From NCBI GenBank assembly GCA_946699065.1, contig CAMPDV010000696.1, positions 1 through 64,000 of the forward strand: 64,000 nucleotides of DNA, written 5' to 3'. Source of the stretch: Loxodes magnus (taxonomy: Eukaryota; Ciliophora; Karyorelictea; Loxodida; Loxodidae). The notes below the pieces were generated by a model. The model did no database searches. It saw nothing but the letters and a program-made list of their open reading frames with translations, and was not told the origin of the DNA. Of the stretch, positions 14,401-28,800 are shown piece by piece (the stretch's first letter is position 1; the number at the start of each line of letters is the position of its first letter). The position numbers were made by a program, and so were the translations under genes.

Positions 14401-17000
14401 TTGAAGTGAGAATACTAAATTTTAATACCAGAGTGAGTTAACAATGTATGAAAAATAGTTGAGTGATTTTTAAAGTAAAAAAAAACATTGTTTTAGTTTT
14501 GAAGTGAGAATACTAAATTTTAATACCAGAGTGAGTTAACAATGTATGAAAAATAGTTGAGTGATTTTTAAAGTAAAAAAAAACATTGTTTTATAAGTGT
14601 TTTGAAGTGAGAATACGAAATTTTAATACCAGAGTGAGTTAACAATGTATGAAAAATAGTTGAGTAATTTTTAAAGTAAAAAAAAACATTGTTTTATAAG
14701 TGTTTTGAAGTGAGAATACGAAATTTTAATACCAGAATGAGTTAACAATGTATGAAAAATAGTTGAGTGATTTTTAAAGTAAAAAAAAACATTGTTTTTG
14801 ATATGTTTTGAAGTGAGAAATTAAAATTTTACTACCAGAGTGAGTTAACAATGTATGAAAAATAGTTGAGTAATTTTTAAAGTAAAAAAAAACATTGTTT
14901 TTGATATGTTTTGAAGTGAGAATACTAAATTTTAATACCAGAGTGAGTTAACAATGTATGAAAAATAGTTGAGTGATTTTTAAAGTAAAAAAAAAACATT
15001 GTTTTAGTTTTGAAGTGAGAAATTAAAATTTTAATACCAGAGTGAGTTAACAATGTATGAAAAATAGTTGAGTGATTTTTAAAGTAAAAAAAAACATTGT
15101 TTTAGTTTTGAAGTGAGAATACGAAATTTTAATACCAGAATGAGTTAACAATGTATGAAAAATAGTTGAGTGATTTTTAAAGTAAAAAAAAACATTGTTT
15201 TTGATATGTTTTGAAGTGAGAATACGAAATTTTAATACCAGAGTGAGTTAACAATGTATGAAAAATAGTTGAGTGATTTTTAAAGTAAAAAAAAACATTG
15301 TTTTAGTTTTGAAGTGAGAATACGAAATTTTAATACCAGAATGAGTTAACAATGTATGAAAAATAGTTGAGTGATTTTTTAAAGTAAAAAAAAACATTGT
15401 TTTTGATATGTTTTGAAGTGAGAAATTAAAATTTTAATACCAGAGTGAGTTAACAATGTATGAAAAATAGTTGAGTGATTTTTAAAGTAAAAAAAACATT
15501 GTTTTAGTTTTGAAGTGAGAATACGAAATTTTAATACCAGAATGAGTTAACAATGTATGAAAAATAGTTGAGTGATTTTTAAAGTAAAAAAAAACATTGT
15601 TTTTGATATGTTTTGAAGTGAGAAATTAAAATTTTAATACCAGAGTGAGTTAACAATGTATGAAAAATAGTTGAGTGATTTTTAAAGTAAAAAAAAACAT
15701 TGTTTTAGTTTTGAAGTGAGAATACGAAATTTTAATACCAGAATGAGTTAACAATGTATGAAAAATAGTTGAGTGATTTTTAAAGTAAAAAAAAACATTG
15801 TTTTATAAGTGTTTTGAAGTGAGAATACGAAATTTTAATACCAGAGTGAGTTAACAATGTATGAAAAATAGTTGAGTGATTTTTAAAGTAAAAAAAAACA
15901 TTGTTTTTAGTTTTGAAGTGAGAATACTAAATTTTAATACCAGAGTGAGTTAACAATGTATGAAAAATAGTTGAGTGATTTTTAAAGTAAAAAAAAACAT
16001 TGTTTTATAAGTGTTTTGAAGTGAGAATACGAAATTTTAATACCAGAATGAGTTAACAATGTATGAAAAATAGTTGAGTGATTTTTAAAGTAAAAAAAAA
16101 ACATTGTTTTAGTTTTGAAGTGAGAATACGAAATTTTAATACCAGAGTGAGTTAACAATGTATGAAAAATAGTTGAGTGATTTTTAAAGTAAAAAAAAAC
16201 ATTGTTTTAGTTTTGAAGTGAGAATACGAAATTTTAATACCAGAGTGAGTTAACAATGTATGAAAAATAGTTGAGTGATTTTTAAAGTAAAAAAAAACAT
16301 TGTTTTAGTTTTGAAGTGAGAATACGAAATTTTAATACCAGAGTGAGTTAACAATGTATGAAAAATAGTTGAGTGATTTTTAAAGTAAAAAAAAACATTG
16401 TTTTAGTTTTGAAGTGAGAATACTAAATTTTAATACCAGAGTGAGTTAACAATGTATGAAAAATAGTTGAGTGATTTTTAAAGTAAAAAAAAACATTGTT
16501 TTATATGTTTTGAAGTGAGAATACGAAATTTTAATACCAGACTGAGTTAACAATGTATGAAAAATAGTTGAGTGATTTTTAAAGTAAAAAAAAACATTGT
16601 TTTAGTTTTGAAGTGAGAATACTAAATTTTAATACCAGAGTGAGTTAACAATGTATGAAAAATAGTTGAGTGATTTTTAAAGTAAAAAAAAACATTGTTT
16701 TAGTTTTGAAGTGAGAATACTAAATTTTAATACCAGAGTGAGTTAACAATGTATGAAAAATAGTTGAGTGATTTTTAAAGTAAAAAAAAAACATTGTTTT
16801 ATATGTTTTGAAGTGAGAATACGAAATTTTAATACCAGAGTGAGTTAACAATGTATGAAAAATAGTTGAGTGATTTTTAAAGTAAAAAAAAAACATTGTT
16901 TTATAAGTGTTTTGAAGTGAGAATACGAAATTTTAATACCAGAATGAGTTAACAATGTATGAAAAGAAGTTGAGTGATTTTTAAAGTAAAAAAAAACATT
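8400..17000. repeat. Satellite transition zone with mixed unit types
   Basis: The 103-bp and 98-bp forms alternate here with intermediate spacers (TTTTATATG, TTTTATAAGTG, TTTTAG). AATACGAAA, AATACTGAA and AATACTAAA alternate at the variable segment, and GAGTGAGTT alternates with GAATGAGTT. Mixed combinations in single units look like products of unequal exchange or conversion between the two main families. Confidence 0.85.
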
Positions 17001-18065
17001 GTTTTAGTTTTGAAGTGAGAATACGAAATTTTAATACCAGAATGAGTTAACAATGTATGAAAAGAAGTTGAGTGATTTTTAAAGTAAAAAAAAACATTGT
17101 TTCAGTTTTGAAGTGAGAATATGAAATTTTAATATCAGAGTGAGTTAACAATGTATGAAAAATAGTTGAGTGATTTTTAAAGTAAAAAAAAACATTGTTT
17201 TAGTTTTGAAGTGAGAATACGAAATTTTAATACCAGAGTGAGTTAACAATGTATGAAAAAATAGTTGAGTGATTTTTAAAGTAAAAAAAAACATTGTTTT
17301 TGATATGTTTCGAAGTGAGAATACGAAATTTTAATACCAGAGTGAGTTAACAATGTATGAAAAATAGTTGAGTGATTTTTAAAGTAAAAAAAAACATTGT
17401 TTTAGTTTTGAAGTGAGAATACGAAATTTTAATACCAGAGTGAGTTAACAATGTATGAAAAATAGTTGAGTGATTTTTAAAGTAAAAAAAAACATTGTTT
17501 TAGTTTTGAAGTGAGAATACTAAATTTTAATACCAGAGTGAGTTAACAATGTATGAAAAATAGTTGAGTGATTTTTAAAGTAAAAAAAAACATTGTTTTA
17601 GTTTTGAAGTGAGAATACGAAATTTTAATACCAGAGTGAGTTAACAATGTATGAAAAATAGTTGAGTGATTTTTAAAGTAAAAAAAAACATTGTTTTATA
17701 AGTGTTTTGAAGTGAGAATACGAAATTTTAATACCAGAATGAGTTAACAATGTATGAAAAGAAGTTGAGTGATTTTTAAAGTAAAAAAAAACATTGTTTT
17801 AGTTTTGAAGTGAGAATACGAAATTTTAATACCAGAGTGAGTTAACAATGTATGAAAAATAGTTGAGTGATTTTTAAAGTAAAAAAAAACATTGTTTTAG
17901 TTTTGAAGTGAGAATACTAAATTTTAATACCAGAGTGAGTTAACAATGTATGAAAAATAGTTGAGTGATTTTTAAAGTAAAAAAAAACATTGTTTTAGTT
18001 TTGAAGTGAGAATACGAAATTTTAATACCAGAGTGAGTTAACAATGTATGAAAAATAGTTGAGTG

Positions 18066-18110
18066 ATTTTTAAAGTAAAAAAAAACATTGTTTTAGTTTT
18101 GATTTTTAAA
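18066..18110. repeat. Truncated satellite unit
   Basis: Two ATTTTTAAAG segments lie only 36 bp apart (starts at 18066 and 18102) instead of 98. About 62 bp between TTTTGA and GATTTTTAAAG has been lost, and the two breakpoints share GA. This is consistent with slippage or short-homology deletion inside the array. Confidence 0.85.
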
Positions 18111-19785
18111 GTAAAAAAAAACATTGTTTTAGTTTTGAAGTGAGAATACGAAATTTTAATACCAGAGTGAGTTAACAATGTATGAAAAATAGTTGAGTGA
18201 TTTTTAAAGTAAAAAAAAACATTGTTTTAGTTTTGAAGTGAGAATACGAAATTTTAATACCAGAGTGAGTTAACAATGTATGAAAAATAGTTGAGTGATT
18301 TTTAAAGTAAAAAAAAAACATTGTTTTATATGTTTTGAAGTGAGAATACGAAATTTTAATATCAGAGTGAGTTAACAATGTATGAAAAATAGTTGAGTGA
18401 TTTTTAAAGTAAAAAAAAACATTGTTTTAGTTTTGAAGTGAGAATACGAAATTTTAATACCAGAGTGAGTTAACAATGTATGAAAAATAGTTGAGTGATT
18501 TTTAAAGTAAAAAAAAACTTTGTTTTAGTTTTGAAGTGAGAATACGAAATTTTTAATACCAGAGTGAGTTAACAATGTATGAAAAATAGTTGAGTGATTT
18601 TTAAAGTAAAAAAAAACATTGTTTTATATGTTTTGAAGTGAGAATATGAAATTTTAATACCAGAGTGAGTTAACAATGTATGAAAAATAGTTGAGTGATT
18701 TTTAAAGTAAAAAAAAACATTGTTTTAGTTTTGAAGTGAGAATACGAAATTTTAATACCAGAGTGAGTTAACAATGTATGAAAAATAGTTGAGTGATTTT
18801 TAAAGTAAAAAAAAACATTGTTTTAGTTTTGAAGTGAGAATACGAAATTTTAATACCAGAGTGAGTTAACAATGTATGAAAAATAGTTGAGTGATTTTTA
18901 AAGTAAAAAAAAACATTGTTTTATAAGTGTTTTGAAGTGAGAATACGAAATTTTAATACCAGAGTGAGTTAACAATGTATGAAAAGAAGTTGAGTGATTT
19001 TTAAAGTAAAAAAAAACATTGTTTTAGTTTTGAAGTGAGAATACGAAATTTTAATACCAGAGTGAGTTAACAATGTATGAAAAATAGTTGAGTGATTTTT
19101 AAAGTAAAAAAAAACATTGTTTTAGTTTTGAAGTGAGAATACGAAATTTTAATACCAGAGTGAGTTAACAATGTATGAAAAATAGTTGAGTGATTTTTAA
19201 AGTAAAAAAAAACATTGTTTTAGTTTTGAAGTGAGAATACTAAATTTTAATACCAGAGTGAGTTAACAATGTATGAAAAATAGTTGAGTGATTTTTAAAG
19301 TAAAAAAAAACATTGTTTTAGTTTTGAAGTGAGAATACGAAATTTTAATACCAGAGTGAGTTAACAATGTATGAAAAATAGTTGAGTGATTTTTAAAGTA
19401 AAAAAAAACATTGTTTTAGTTTTGAAGTGAGAATACGAAATTTTAATACCAGAGTGAGTTAACAATGTATGAAAAATAGTTGAGTGATTTTTAAAGTAAA
19501 AAAAAACATTGTTTTATAAGTGTTTTGAAGTGAGAATACGAAATTTTAATACCAGAGTGAGTTAACAATGTATGAAAAGAAGTTGAGTGATTTTTAAAGT
19601 AAAAAAAAACATTGTTTTAGTTTTGAAGTGAGAATACGAAATTTTAATACCAGAGTGAGTTAACAATGTATGAAAAATAGTTGAGTGATTTTTAAAGTAA
19701 AAAAAAACATTGTTTTAGTTTTGAAGTGAGAATACTAAATTTTAATACCAGAGTGAGTTAACAATGTATGAAAAATAGTTGAGTG

Positions 19786-19835
19786 ATTTTTAAAGTAAAA
19801 AAAAACATTGTTTTAGTTTTGAAGATTTTTAAAGT
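19786..19835. repeat. Second truncated satellite unit
   Basis: ATTTTTAAAG starts at 19786 and again at 19825, 39 bp apart, so about 59 bp of the 98-bp unit is missing. The junction reads TTTTGAAG followed directly by ATTTTTAAAG. The breakpoint lies close to, but not exactly at, that of the truncated unit near 18.1 kb, so the two deletions look independent. Confidence 0.85.
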
Positions 19836-22800
19836 AAAAAAAAACATTGTTTTAGTTTTGAAGTGAGAATACGAAATTTTAATACCAGAGTGAGTTAACA
19901 ATGTATGAAAAATAGTTGAGTGATTTTTAAAGTAAAAAAAAACATTGTTTTAGTTTTGAAGTGAGAATACGAAATTTTAATACCAGAGTGAGTTAACAAT
20001 GTATGAAAAATAGTTGAGTGATTTTTAAAGTAAAAAAAAACATTGTTTTAGTTTTGAAGTGAGAATACTAAATTTTAATACCAGAATGAGTTAACAATGT
20101 ATGAAAAATAGTTGAGTGATTTTTAAAGTAAAAAAAAACATTGTTTTTGATATGTTTTGAAGTGAGAATACGAAATTTTAATACCAGAGTGAGTTAACAA
20201 TGTATGAAAAATAGTTGAGTGATTTTTAAAGTAAAAAAAAACATTGTTTTAGTTTTGAAGTGAGAATACTAAATTTTAATACCAGAGTGAGTTAACAATG
20301 TATGAAAAATAGTTGAGTGATTTTTAAAGTAAAAAAAAAACATTGTTTTAGTTTTGAAGTGAGAATACGAAATTTTAATACCAGAGTGAGTTAACAATGT
20401 ATGAAAAATAGTTGAGTGATTTTTAAAGTAAAAAAAAACATTGTTTTAGTTTTGAAGTGAGAATACGAAATTTTAATACCAGAGTGAGTTAACAATGTAT
20501 GAAAAAATAGTTGAGTGATTTTTAAAGTAAAAAAAAACATTGTTTTAGTTTTGAAGTGAGAATACTAAATTTTAATACCAGAATGAGTTAACAATGTATG
20601 AAAAATAGTTGAGTGATTTTTAAAGTAAAAAAAAACATTGTTTTTGATATGTTTTGAAGTGAGAATACGAAATTTTAATACCAGAGTGAGTTAACAATGT
20701 ATGAAAAATAGTTGAGTGATTTTTTAAAGTAAAAAAAAACATTGTTTTAGTTTTGAAGTGAGAATACGAAATTTTAATACCAGAGTGAGTTAACAATGTA
20801 TGAAAAATAGTTGAGTGATTTTTAAAGTAAAAAAAAACATTGTTTTAGTTTTGAAGTGAGAATACTAAATTTTAATACCAGAGTGAGTTAACAATGTATG
20901 AAAAATAGTTGAGTGATTTTTAAAGTAAAAAAAAACATTGTTTTAGTTTTGAAGTGAGAATACGAAATTTTAATACCAGAGTGAGTTAACAATGTATGAA
21001 AAATAGTTGAGTGATTTTTAAAGTAAAAAAAAACATTGTTTTAGTTTGAAGTGAGAATACGAAATTTTAATACCAGAGTGAGTTAACAATGTATGAAAAA
21101 TAGTTGAGTGATGATTTTAAAGTAAAAAAAAACATTGTTTTAGTTTTGAAGTGAGAATACTAAATTTTAATACCAGAATGAGTTAACAATGTATGAAAAA
21201 TAGTTGAGTGATTTTTAAAGTAAAAAAAAAACATTGTTTTTGATATGTTTTGAAGTGAGAATACGAAATTTTAATACCAGAGTGAGTTAACAATGTATGA
21301 AAAATAGTTGAGTGATTTTTAAAGTAAAAAAAAACATTGTTTTAGTTTTGAAGTGAGAATACTTAAATTTTAATACCAGAGTGAGTTAACAATGTATGAA
21401 AAATAGTTGAGTGATTTTTAAAGTAAAAAAAAACATTGTTTTAGTTTTGAAGTGAGAATACGAAATTTTAATACCAGAGTGAGTTAACAATGTATGAAAA
21501 TAGTTGAGTGATTTTTAAAGTAAAAAAAAACATTGTTTTAGTTTTGAAGTGAGAATACGAAATTTTAATACCAGAGTGAGTTAACAATGTATGAAAAATA
21601 GTTGAGTGATTTTTAAAGTAAAAAAAAAACATTGTTTTAGTTTTGAAGTGAGAATACTAAATTTTAATACCAGAATGAGTTAACAATGTATGAAAAATAG
21701 TTGAGTGATTTTTAAAGTAAAAAAAAACATTGTTTTTGATATGTTTTGAAGTGAGAATACGAAATTTTAATACCAGAGTGAGTTAACAATGTATGAAAAA
21801 TAGTTGAGTGATTTTTAAAGTAAAAAAAAACATTGTTTTAGTTTTGAAGTGAGAATACTAAATTTTAATACCAGAGTGAGTTAACAATGTATGAAAAATA
21901 GTTGAGTGATTTTTAAAGTAAAAAAAAACATTGTTTTAGTTTTGAAGTGAGAATACGAAATTTTAATACCAGAGTGAGTTAACAATGTATGAAAAATAGT
22001 TGAGTGATTTTTAAAGTAAAAAAAAACATTGTTTTAGTTTTGAAGTGAGAATACGAAATTTTAATACCAGAGTGAGTTAACAATGTATGAAAAATAGTTG
22101 AGTGATTTTTAAAGTAAAAAAAAAACATTGTTTTAGTTTTGAAGTGAGAATACGAAATTTTAATACCAGAGTGAGTTAACAATGTATGAAAAATAGTTGA
22201 GTGATTTTTAAAGTAAAAAAAAAACATTGTTTTAGTTTTGAAGTGAGAATACGAAATTTTAATACCAGAGTGAGTTAACAATGTATGAAAAATAGTTGAG
22301 TGATTTTTAAAGTAAAAAAAAACATTGTTTTAGTTTTGAAGTGAGAATACGAAATTTTAATACCAGAGTGAGTTAACAATGTATGAAAAATAGTTGAGTG
22401 ATTTTTAAAGTAAAAAAAAACATTGTTTTAGTTTTGAAGTGAGAATACTAAATTTTAATACCAGAGTGAGTTAACAATGTATGAAAAATAGTTGAGTGAT
22501 TTTTAAAGTAAAAAAAAACATTGTTTTAGTTTTGAAGTGAGAATACGAAATTTTAATACCAGAGTGAGTTAACAATGTATGAAAAATAGTTGAGTGATTT
22601 TTAAAGTAAAAAAAAACATTGTTTTAGTTTTGAAGTGAGAATACGAAATTTTAATACCAGAGTGAGTTAACAATGTATGAAAAATAGTTGAGTGATTTTT
22701 AAAGTAAAAAAAAACATTGTTTTAGTTTTGAAGTGAGAATACTAAATTTTAATACCAGAATGAGTTAACAATGTATGAAAAATAGTTGAGTGATTTTTAA

Positions 22801-25800
22801 AGTAAAAAAAAACATTGTTTTTGATATGTTTTGAAGTGAGAATACGAAATTTTAATACCAGAGTGAGTTAACAATGTATGAAAAATAGTTGAGTGATTTT
22901 TAAAGTAAAAAAAAACATTGTTTTAGTTTTGAAGTGAGAATACTAAATTTTAATACCAGAGTGAGTTAACAATGTATGAAAAATAGTTGAGTGATTTTTA
23001 AAGTAAAAAAAAACATTGTTTTAGTTTTGAAGTGAGAATACGAAATTTTAATACCAGAGTGAGTTAACAATGTATGAAAAATAGTTGAGTGATTTTTAAA
23101 GTAAAAAAAAACATTGTTTTAGTTTTGAAGTGAGAATACGAAATTTTAATACCAGAGTGAGTTAACAATGTATGAAAAATAGTTGAGTGATTTTTAAAGT
23201 AAAAAAAAACATTGTTTTAGTTTTGAAGTGAGAATACTAAATTTTAATACCAGAATGAGTTAACAATGTATGAAAAATAGTTGAGTGATTTTTAAAGTAA
23301 AAAAAAACATTGTTTTTGATATGTTTTGAAGTGAGAATACGAAATTTTAATACCAGAGTGAGTTAACAATGTATGAAAAATAGTTGAGTGATTTTTAAAG
23401 TAAAAAAAAACATTGTTTTAGTTTTGAAGTGAGAATACGAAATTTTAATACCAGAGTGAGTTAACAATGTATGAAAAATAGTTGAGTGATTTTTAAAGTA
23501 AAAAAAAACATTGTTTTAGTTTTGAAGTGAGAATACTAAATTTTAATACCAGAGTGAGTTAACAATGTATGAAAAATAGTTGAGTGATTTTTAAAGTAAA
23601 AAAAAACATTGTTTTAGTTTTGAAGTGAGAATACGAAATTTTAATACCAGAGTGAGTTAACAATGTATGAAAAATAGTTGAGTGATTTTTAAAGTAAAAA
23701 AAAACATTGTTTTAGTTTTGAAGTGAGAATACGAAATTTTAATACCAGAGTGAGTTAACAATGTATGAAAAATAGTTGAGTGATTTTTAAAGTAAAAAAA
23801 AACATTGTTTTAGTTTTGAAGTGAGAATACTAAATTTTAATACCAGAATGAGTTAACAATGTATGAAAAAGTTGAGTTGAGTGATTTTTAAAGTAAAAAA
23901 AAACATTGTTTTTGATATGTTTTGAAGTGAGAATACGAAATTTTAATACCAGAGTGAGTTAACAATGTATGAAAAATAGTTGAGTGATTTTTAAAGTAAA
24001 AAAAAAACATTGTTTTAGTTTTGAAGTGAGAATACTAAATTTTAATACCAGAGTGAGTTAACAATGTATGAAAAATAGTTGAGTGATTTTTAAAGTAAAA
24101 AAAAACATTGTTTTAGTTTTGAAGTGAGAATACGAAATTTTAATACCAGAGTGAGTTAACAATGTATGAAAAATAGTTGAGTGATTTTTAAAGTAAAAAA
24201 AAAACATTGTTTTAGTTTTGAAGTGAGAATACGAAATTTTAATACCAGAGTGAGTTAACAATGTATGAAAAATAGTTGAGTGATTTTTAAAGTAAAAAAA
24301 AACATTGTTTTAGTTTTGAAGTGAGAATACTAAATTTTAATACCAGAATGAGTTAACAATGTATGAAAAATAGTTGAGTGATTTTTAAAGTAAAAAAAAA
24401 CATTGTTTTTGATATGTTTTGAAGTGAGAATACGAAATTTTAATACCAGAGTGAGTTAACAATGTATGAAAAATAGTTGAGTGATTTTTAAAGTAAAAAA
24501 AAACATTGTTTTAGTTTTGAAGTGAGAATACTAAATTTTAATACCAGAGTGAGTTAACAATGTATGAAAAATAGTTGAGTGATTTTTAAAGTAAAAAAAA
24601 ACATTGTTTTAGTTTTGAAGTGAGAATACGAAATTTTAATACCAGAGTGAGTTAACAATGTATGAAAAATAGTTGAGTGATTTTTAAAGTAAAAAAAAAC
24701 ATTGTTTTAGTTTTGAAGTGAGAATACGAAATTTTAATACCAGAGTGAGTTAACAATGTATGAAAAATAGTTGAGTGATTTTTAAAGTAAAAAAAAACAT
24801 TGTTTTAGTTTTGAAGTGAGAATACTAAATTTTAATACCAGAGTGAGTTAACAATGTATGAAAAATAGTTGAGTGATTTTTAAAGTAAAAAAAAACATTG
24901 TTTTAGTTTTGAAGTGAGAATACGAAATTTTAATACCAGAGTGAGTTAACAATGTATGAAAAATAGTTGAGTGATTTTTAAAGTAAAAAAAAACATTGTT
25001 TTAGTTTTGAAGTGAGAATACGAAATTTTAATACCAGAGTGAGTTAACAATGTATGAAAAATAGTTGAGTGATTTTTAAAGTAAAAAAAAACATTGTTTT
25101 AGTTTTGAAGTGAGAATACTAAATTTTAATACCAGAATGAGTTAACAATGTATGAAAAATAGTTGAGTGATTTTTAAAGTAAAAAAAAACATTGTTTTTG
25201 ATATGTTTTGAAGTGAGAATACGAAATTTTAATACCAGAGTGAGTTAACAATGTATGAAAAATAGTTGAGTGATTTTTAAAGTAAAAAAAAACATTGTTT
25301 TAGTTTTGAAGTGAGAATACTAAATTTTAATACCAGAGTGAGTTAACAATGTATGAAAAATAGTTGAGTGATTTTTAAAGTAAAAAAAAAACATTGTTTT
25401 ATATGTTTTGAAGTGAGAATACGAAATTTTAATACCAGAGTGAGTTAACAATGTATGAAAAATAGTTGAGTGATTTTTAAAGTAAAAAAAAACATTGTTT
25501 TAGTTTTGAAGTGAGAATACGAAATTTTAATACCAGAGTGAGTTAACAATGTATGAAAAATAGTTGAGTGATTTTTAAAGTAAAAAAAAAACATTGTTTT
25601 AGTTTTGAAGTGAGAATACTAAATTTTAATACCAGAGTGAGTTAACAATGTATGAAAAATAGTTGAGTGATTTTTAAAGTAAAAAAAAACATTGTTTTAG
25701 TTTTGAAGTGAGAATACGAAATTTTAATACCAGAGTGAGTTAACAATGTATGAAAAATAGTTGAGTGATTTTTAAAGTAAAAAAAAACATTGTTTTAGTT

Positions 25801-28800
25801 TTGAAGTGAGAATACGAAATTTTAATACCAGAGTGAGTTAACAATGTATGAAAAATAGTTGAGTGATTTTTAAAGTAAAAAAAAACATTGTTTTAGTTTT
25901 GAAGTGAGAATACGAAATTTTAATACCAGAGTGAGTTAACAATGTATGAAAAATAGTTGAGTGATTTTTAAAGTAAAAAAAAAACATTGTTTTAGTTTTG
26001 AAGTGAGAATACTAAATTTTAATACCAGAATGAGTTAACAATGTATGAAAAATAGTTGAGTGATTTTTAAAGTAAAAAAAAACATTGTTTTTGATATGTT
26101 TTGAAGTGAGAATACGAAATTTTAATACCAGAGTGAGTTAACAATGTATGAAAAATAGTTGAGTGATTTTTAAAGTAAAAAAAAACATTGTTTTAGTTTT
26201 GAAGTGAGAATACTAAATTTTAATACCAGAGTGAGTTAACAATGTATGAAAAATAGTTGAGTGATTTTTAAAGTAAAAAAAAACATTGTTTTATATGTTT
26301 TGAAGTGAGAATACGAAATTTTAATACCAGAGTGAGTTAACAATGTATGAAAAATAGTTGAGTGATTTTTAAAGTAAAAAAAAAACATTGTTTTTGATAT
26401 GTTTTGAAGTGAGAATACGAAATTTTAATACCAGAGTGAGTTAACAATGTATGAAAAATAGTTGAGTGATTTTTAAAGTAAAAAAAAACATTGTTTTAGT
26501 TTTGAAGTGAGAATACTAAATTTTAATACCAGAGTGAGTTAACAATGTATGAAAAATAGTTGAGTGATTTTTAAAGTAAAAAAAAACATTGTTTTAGTTT
26601 TGAAGTGAGAATACGAAATTTTAATACCAGAGTGAGTTAACAATGTATGAAAAATAGTTGAGTGATTTTTAAAGTAAAAAAAAACATTGTTTTAGTTTTG
26701 AAGTGAGAATACGAAATTTTAATACCAGAGTGAGTTAACAATGTATGAAAAATAGTTGAGTGATTTTTAAAGTAAAAAAAAACATTGTTTTAGTTTTGAA
26801 GTGAGAATACGAAATTTTAATACCAGAGTGAGTTAACAATGTATGAAAAATAGTTGAGTGATTTTTAAAGTAAAAAAAAAACATTGTTTTAGTTTTGAAG
26901 TGAGAATACTAAATTTTAATACCAGAGTGAGTTAACAATGTATGAAAAATAGTTGAGTGATTTTTAAAGTAAAAAAAAAACATTGTTTTAGTTTTGAAGT
27001 GAGAATACGAAATTTTAATACCAGAGTGAGTTAACAATGTATGAAAAATAGTTGAGTGATTTTTAAAGTAAAAAAAAACATTGTTTTAGTTTTGAAGTGA
27101 GAATACGAAATTTTAATACCAGAGTGAGTTAACAATGTATGAAAAATAGTTGAGTGATTTTTAAAGTAAAAAAAAACATTGTTTTAGTTTTGAAGTGAGA
27201 ATACTAAATTTTAATACCAGAATGAGTTAACAATGTATGAAAAATAGTTGAGTGATTTTTAAAGTAAAAAAAAACATTGTTTTTGATATGTTTTGAAGTG
27301 AGAATACGAAATTTTAATACCAGAGTGAGTTAACAATGTATGAAAAATAGTTGAGTGATTTTTAAAGTAAAAAAAAACATTGTTTTAGTTTTGAAGTGAG
27401 AATACTAAATTTTAATACCAGAGTGAGTTAACAATGTATGAAAAATAGTTGAGTGATTTTTAAAGTAAAAAAAAACATTGTTTTAGTTTTGAAGTGAGAA
27501 TACGAAATTTTAATACCAGAGTGAGTTAACAATGTATGAAAAATAGTTGAGTGATTTTTAAAGTAAAAAAAAACATTGTTTTAGTTTTGAAGTGAGAATA
27601 CGAAATTTTAATACCAGAGTGAGTTAACAATGTATGAAAAATAGTTGAGTGATTTTTAAAGTAAAAAAAAACATTGTTTTAGTTTTGAAGTGAGAATACT
27701 AAATTTTAATACCAGAGTGAGTTAACAATGTATGAAAAATAGTTGAGTGATTTTTAAAGTAAAAAAAAACATTGTTTTAGTTTTGAAGTGAGAATACGAA
27801 ATTTTAATACCAGAGTGAGTTAACAATGTATGAAAAATAGTTGAGTGATTTTTAAAGTAAAAAAAAAACATTGTTTTAGTTTTGAAGTGAGAATACGAAA
27901 TTTTAATACCAGAGTGAGTTAACAATGTATGAAAAATAGTTGAGTGATTTTTAAAGTAAAAAAAAACATTGTTTTAGTTTTGAAGTGAGAATACGAAATT
28001 TTAATACCAGAGTGAGTTAACAATGTATGAAAAATAGTTGAGTGATTTTTAAAGTAAAAAAAAAACATTGTTTTAGTTTTGAAGTGAGAATACTAAATTT
28101 TAATACCAGAATGAGTTAACAATGTATGAAAAATAGTTGAGTGATTTTTAAAGTAAAAAAAAAACATTGTTTTTGATATGTTTTGAAGTGAGAATACGAA
28201 ATTTTAATACCAGAGTGAGTTAACAATGTATGAAAAATAGTTGAGTGATTTTTAAAGTAAAAAAAAACATTGTTTTAGTTTTGAAGTGAGAATACTAAAT
28301 TTTAATACCAGAGTGAGTTAACAATGTATGAAAAATAGTTGAGTGATTTTTAAAGTAAAAAAAAACATTGTTTTATATGTTTTGAAGTGAGAATACGAAA
28401 TTTTAATACCAGAGTGAGTTAACAATGTATGAAAAATAGTTGAGTGATTTTTAAAGTAAAAAAAAACATTGTTTTTGATATGTTTTGAAGTGAGAATACG
28501 AAATTTTAATACCAGAGTGAGTTAACAATGTATGAAAAATAGTTGAGTGATTTTTAAAGTAAAAAAAAACATTGTTTTAGTTTTGAAGTGAGAATACGAA
28601 ATTTTAATACCAGAGTGAGTTAACAATGTATGAAAAATAGTTGAGTGATTTTTAAAGTAAAAAAAAACATTGTTTTAGTTTTGAAGTGAGAATACTAAAT
28701 TTTAATACCAGAGTGAGTTAACAATGTATGAAAAATAGTTGAGTGATTTTTAAAGTAAAAAAAAACATTGTTTTATATGTTTTGAAGTGAGAATACGAAA

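Noticed and set aside
17000-28000. Short minus-strand peptides of 67-100 codons repeated inside the array (LLTHSGIKISYSHF type)
   Set aside because: They are satellite units translated in one frame. The units are 98 or 103 bp, so the frame changes every unit, and nothing shows codon-level constraint.
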